In this document: piece by piece, positions 63,970 to 64,000 of the stretch | How the letters are laid out: every line of letters starts with the position of its first letter | Numbering within the stretch: position 1 is the first letter of the stretch | Assembly: GCA_963576735.1 (NCBI GenBank) | Contig: OY755187.1 | Coordinates: forward strand, 13,206,001 to 13,270,000 | DNA: 64,000 nt | Direction: 5' to 3' | From: Bedellia somnulentella | Lineage: Eukaryota > Arthropoda > Insecta > Lepidoptera > Bedelliidae | Translations under genes and position numbers: made by a program | Notes under the pieces: generated by a model | Told to the model about the DNA's origin: nothing | What the model saw: the letters and a program-made list of their open reading frames with translations, nothing else | Database searches by the model: none

Positions 63970-64000
63970 TTCTCTAAAAGAATCGTCAGAACCACTACTA

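Larger units (their letters stand above)
57181..64000 (-). mobile_element. Insect errantivirus-like endogenous retrovirus, 5' end beyond window
   Basis: The order gag-pol-env, a 3' LTR and a purine tract define an LTR retrovirus of the gypsy/errantivirus type. All three large ORFs are open and all recognised catalytic residues are present. It inserted in the 3' UTR of the LINE at 51233-57100, so it is younger than that LINE. The 5' LTR and primer-binding site are not visible. Confidence 0.88.

Overview
This window looks like insect nuclear DNA, most likely from a moth or butterfly. It is AT-rich and non-coding between elements. It carries tRNA-derived SINEs, RTE-type LINEs, Helitron ends, several hAT elements, piggyBac-like elements, a Transib element, BEL/Pao and gypsy remnants, and an errantivirus-type retrovirus. 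There are eukaryotic introns and no operons. The lineage call rests on recognising repeat types from the sequence; no search was run. I found no complete host gene. The only host-like piece is one possible terminal exon (6049-6131, minus).

Layout. Region 1-6.5 kb is mostly non-coding, with SINEs, an RTE 5' end and the possible host exon. Region 6.5-13.1 kb is a LINE whose ORF1 is split by a 5.1-kb hAT element with an 8-bp target duplication. That hAT in turn holds an RTE fragment and a second LINE. Region 13.4-20.7 kb holds copies of a 256-bp RTE-like non-autonomous element. It also has a minus-strand RTE LINE interrupted by a 2.07-kb DNA transposon (intact 560-aa protein, about 90-bp inverted repeats) and by a three-unit tandem SINE array. 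Region 21.1-24.1 kb is Helitron-like. Region 24.7-28.4 kb has RNA-virus-like gene fragments followed by BEL gag, gypsy pol and possible MULE transposase fragments. Region 29.7-32.6 kb has a decayed BEL/Pao element and a LINE nested in a short repeat. Region 32.6-39.2 kb is a decayed gypsy element, expanded by a tandem duplication and followed directly by a nucleoprotein-like viral fragment. Region 39.7-46.3 kb is a Transib element inside a SINE, with a hAT element inserted in the Transib end. Region 46.6-51.2 kb has a triplicated LTR-element primer-binding-like motif and two piggyBac-like elements. Region 51.2-57.1 kb is a long LINE interrupted by another LINE and a SINE. Region 57.2-64.0 kb is a minus-strand retrovirus with open gag, pol and env. 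Its 3' LTR is in the window and its 5' LTR lies beyond the right edge.

How it fits together. The genes do not form a pathway. They are mobile elements at different stages of decay, inserted into one another, and many insertion events can be ordered from target-site duplications. Two kinds of coding unit look undamaged: the retroviral gag-pol-env set and the 560-aa transposase-like protein at 16468-18150. Dense nesting, two RNA-virus-derived segments close to LTR-element fragments, and the near absence of host genes suggest heterochromatin, a W chromosome or a small-RNA-producing locus. That last point is inference only.
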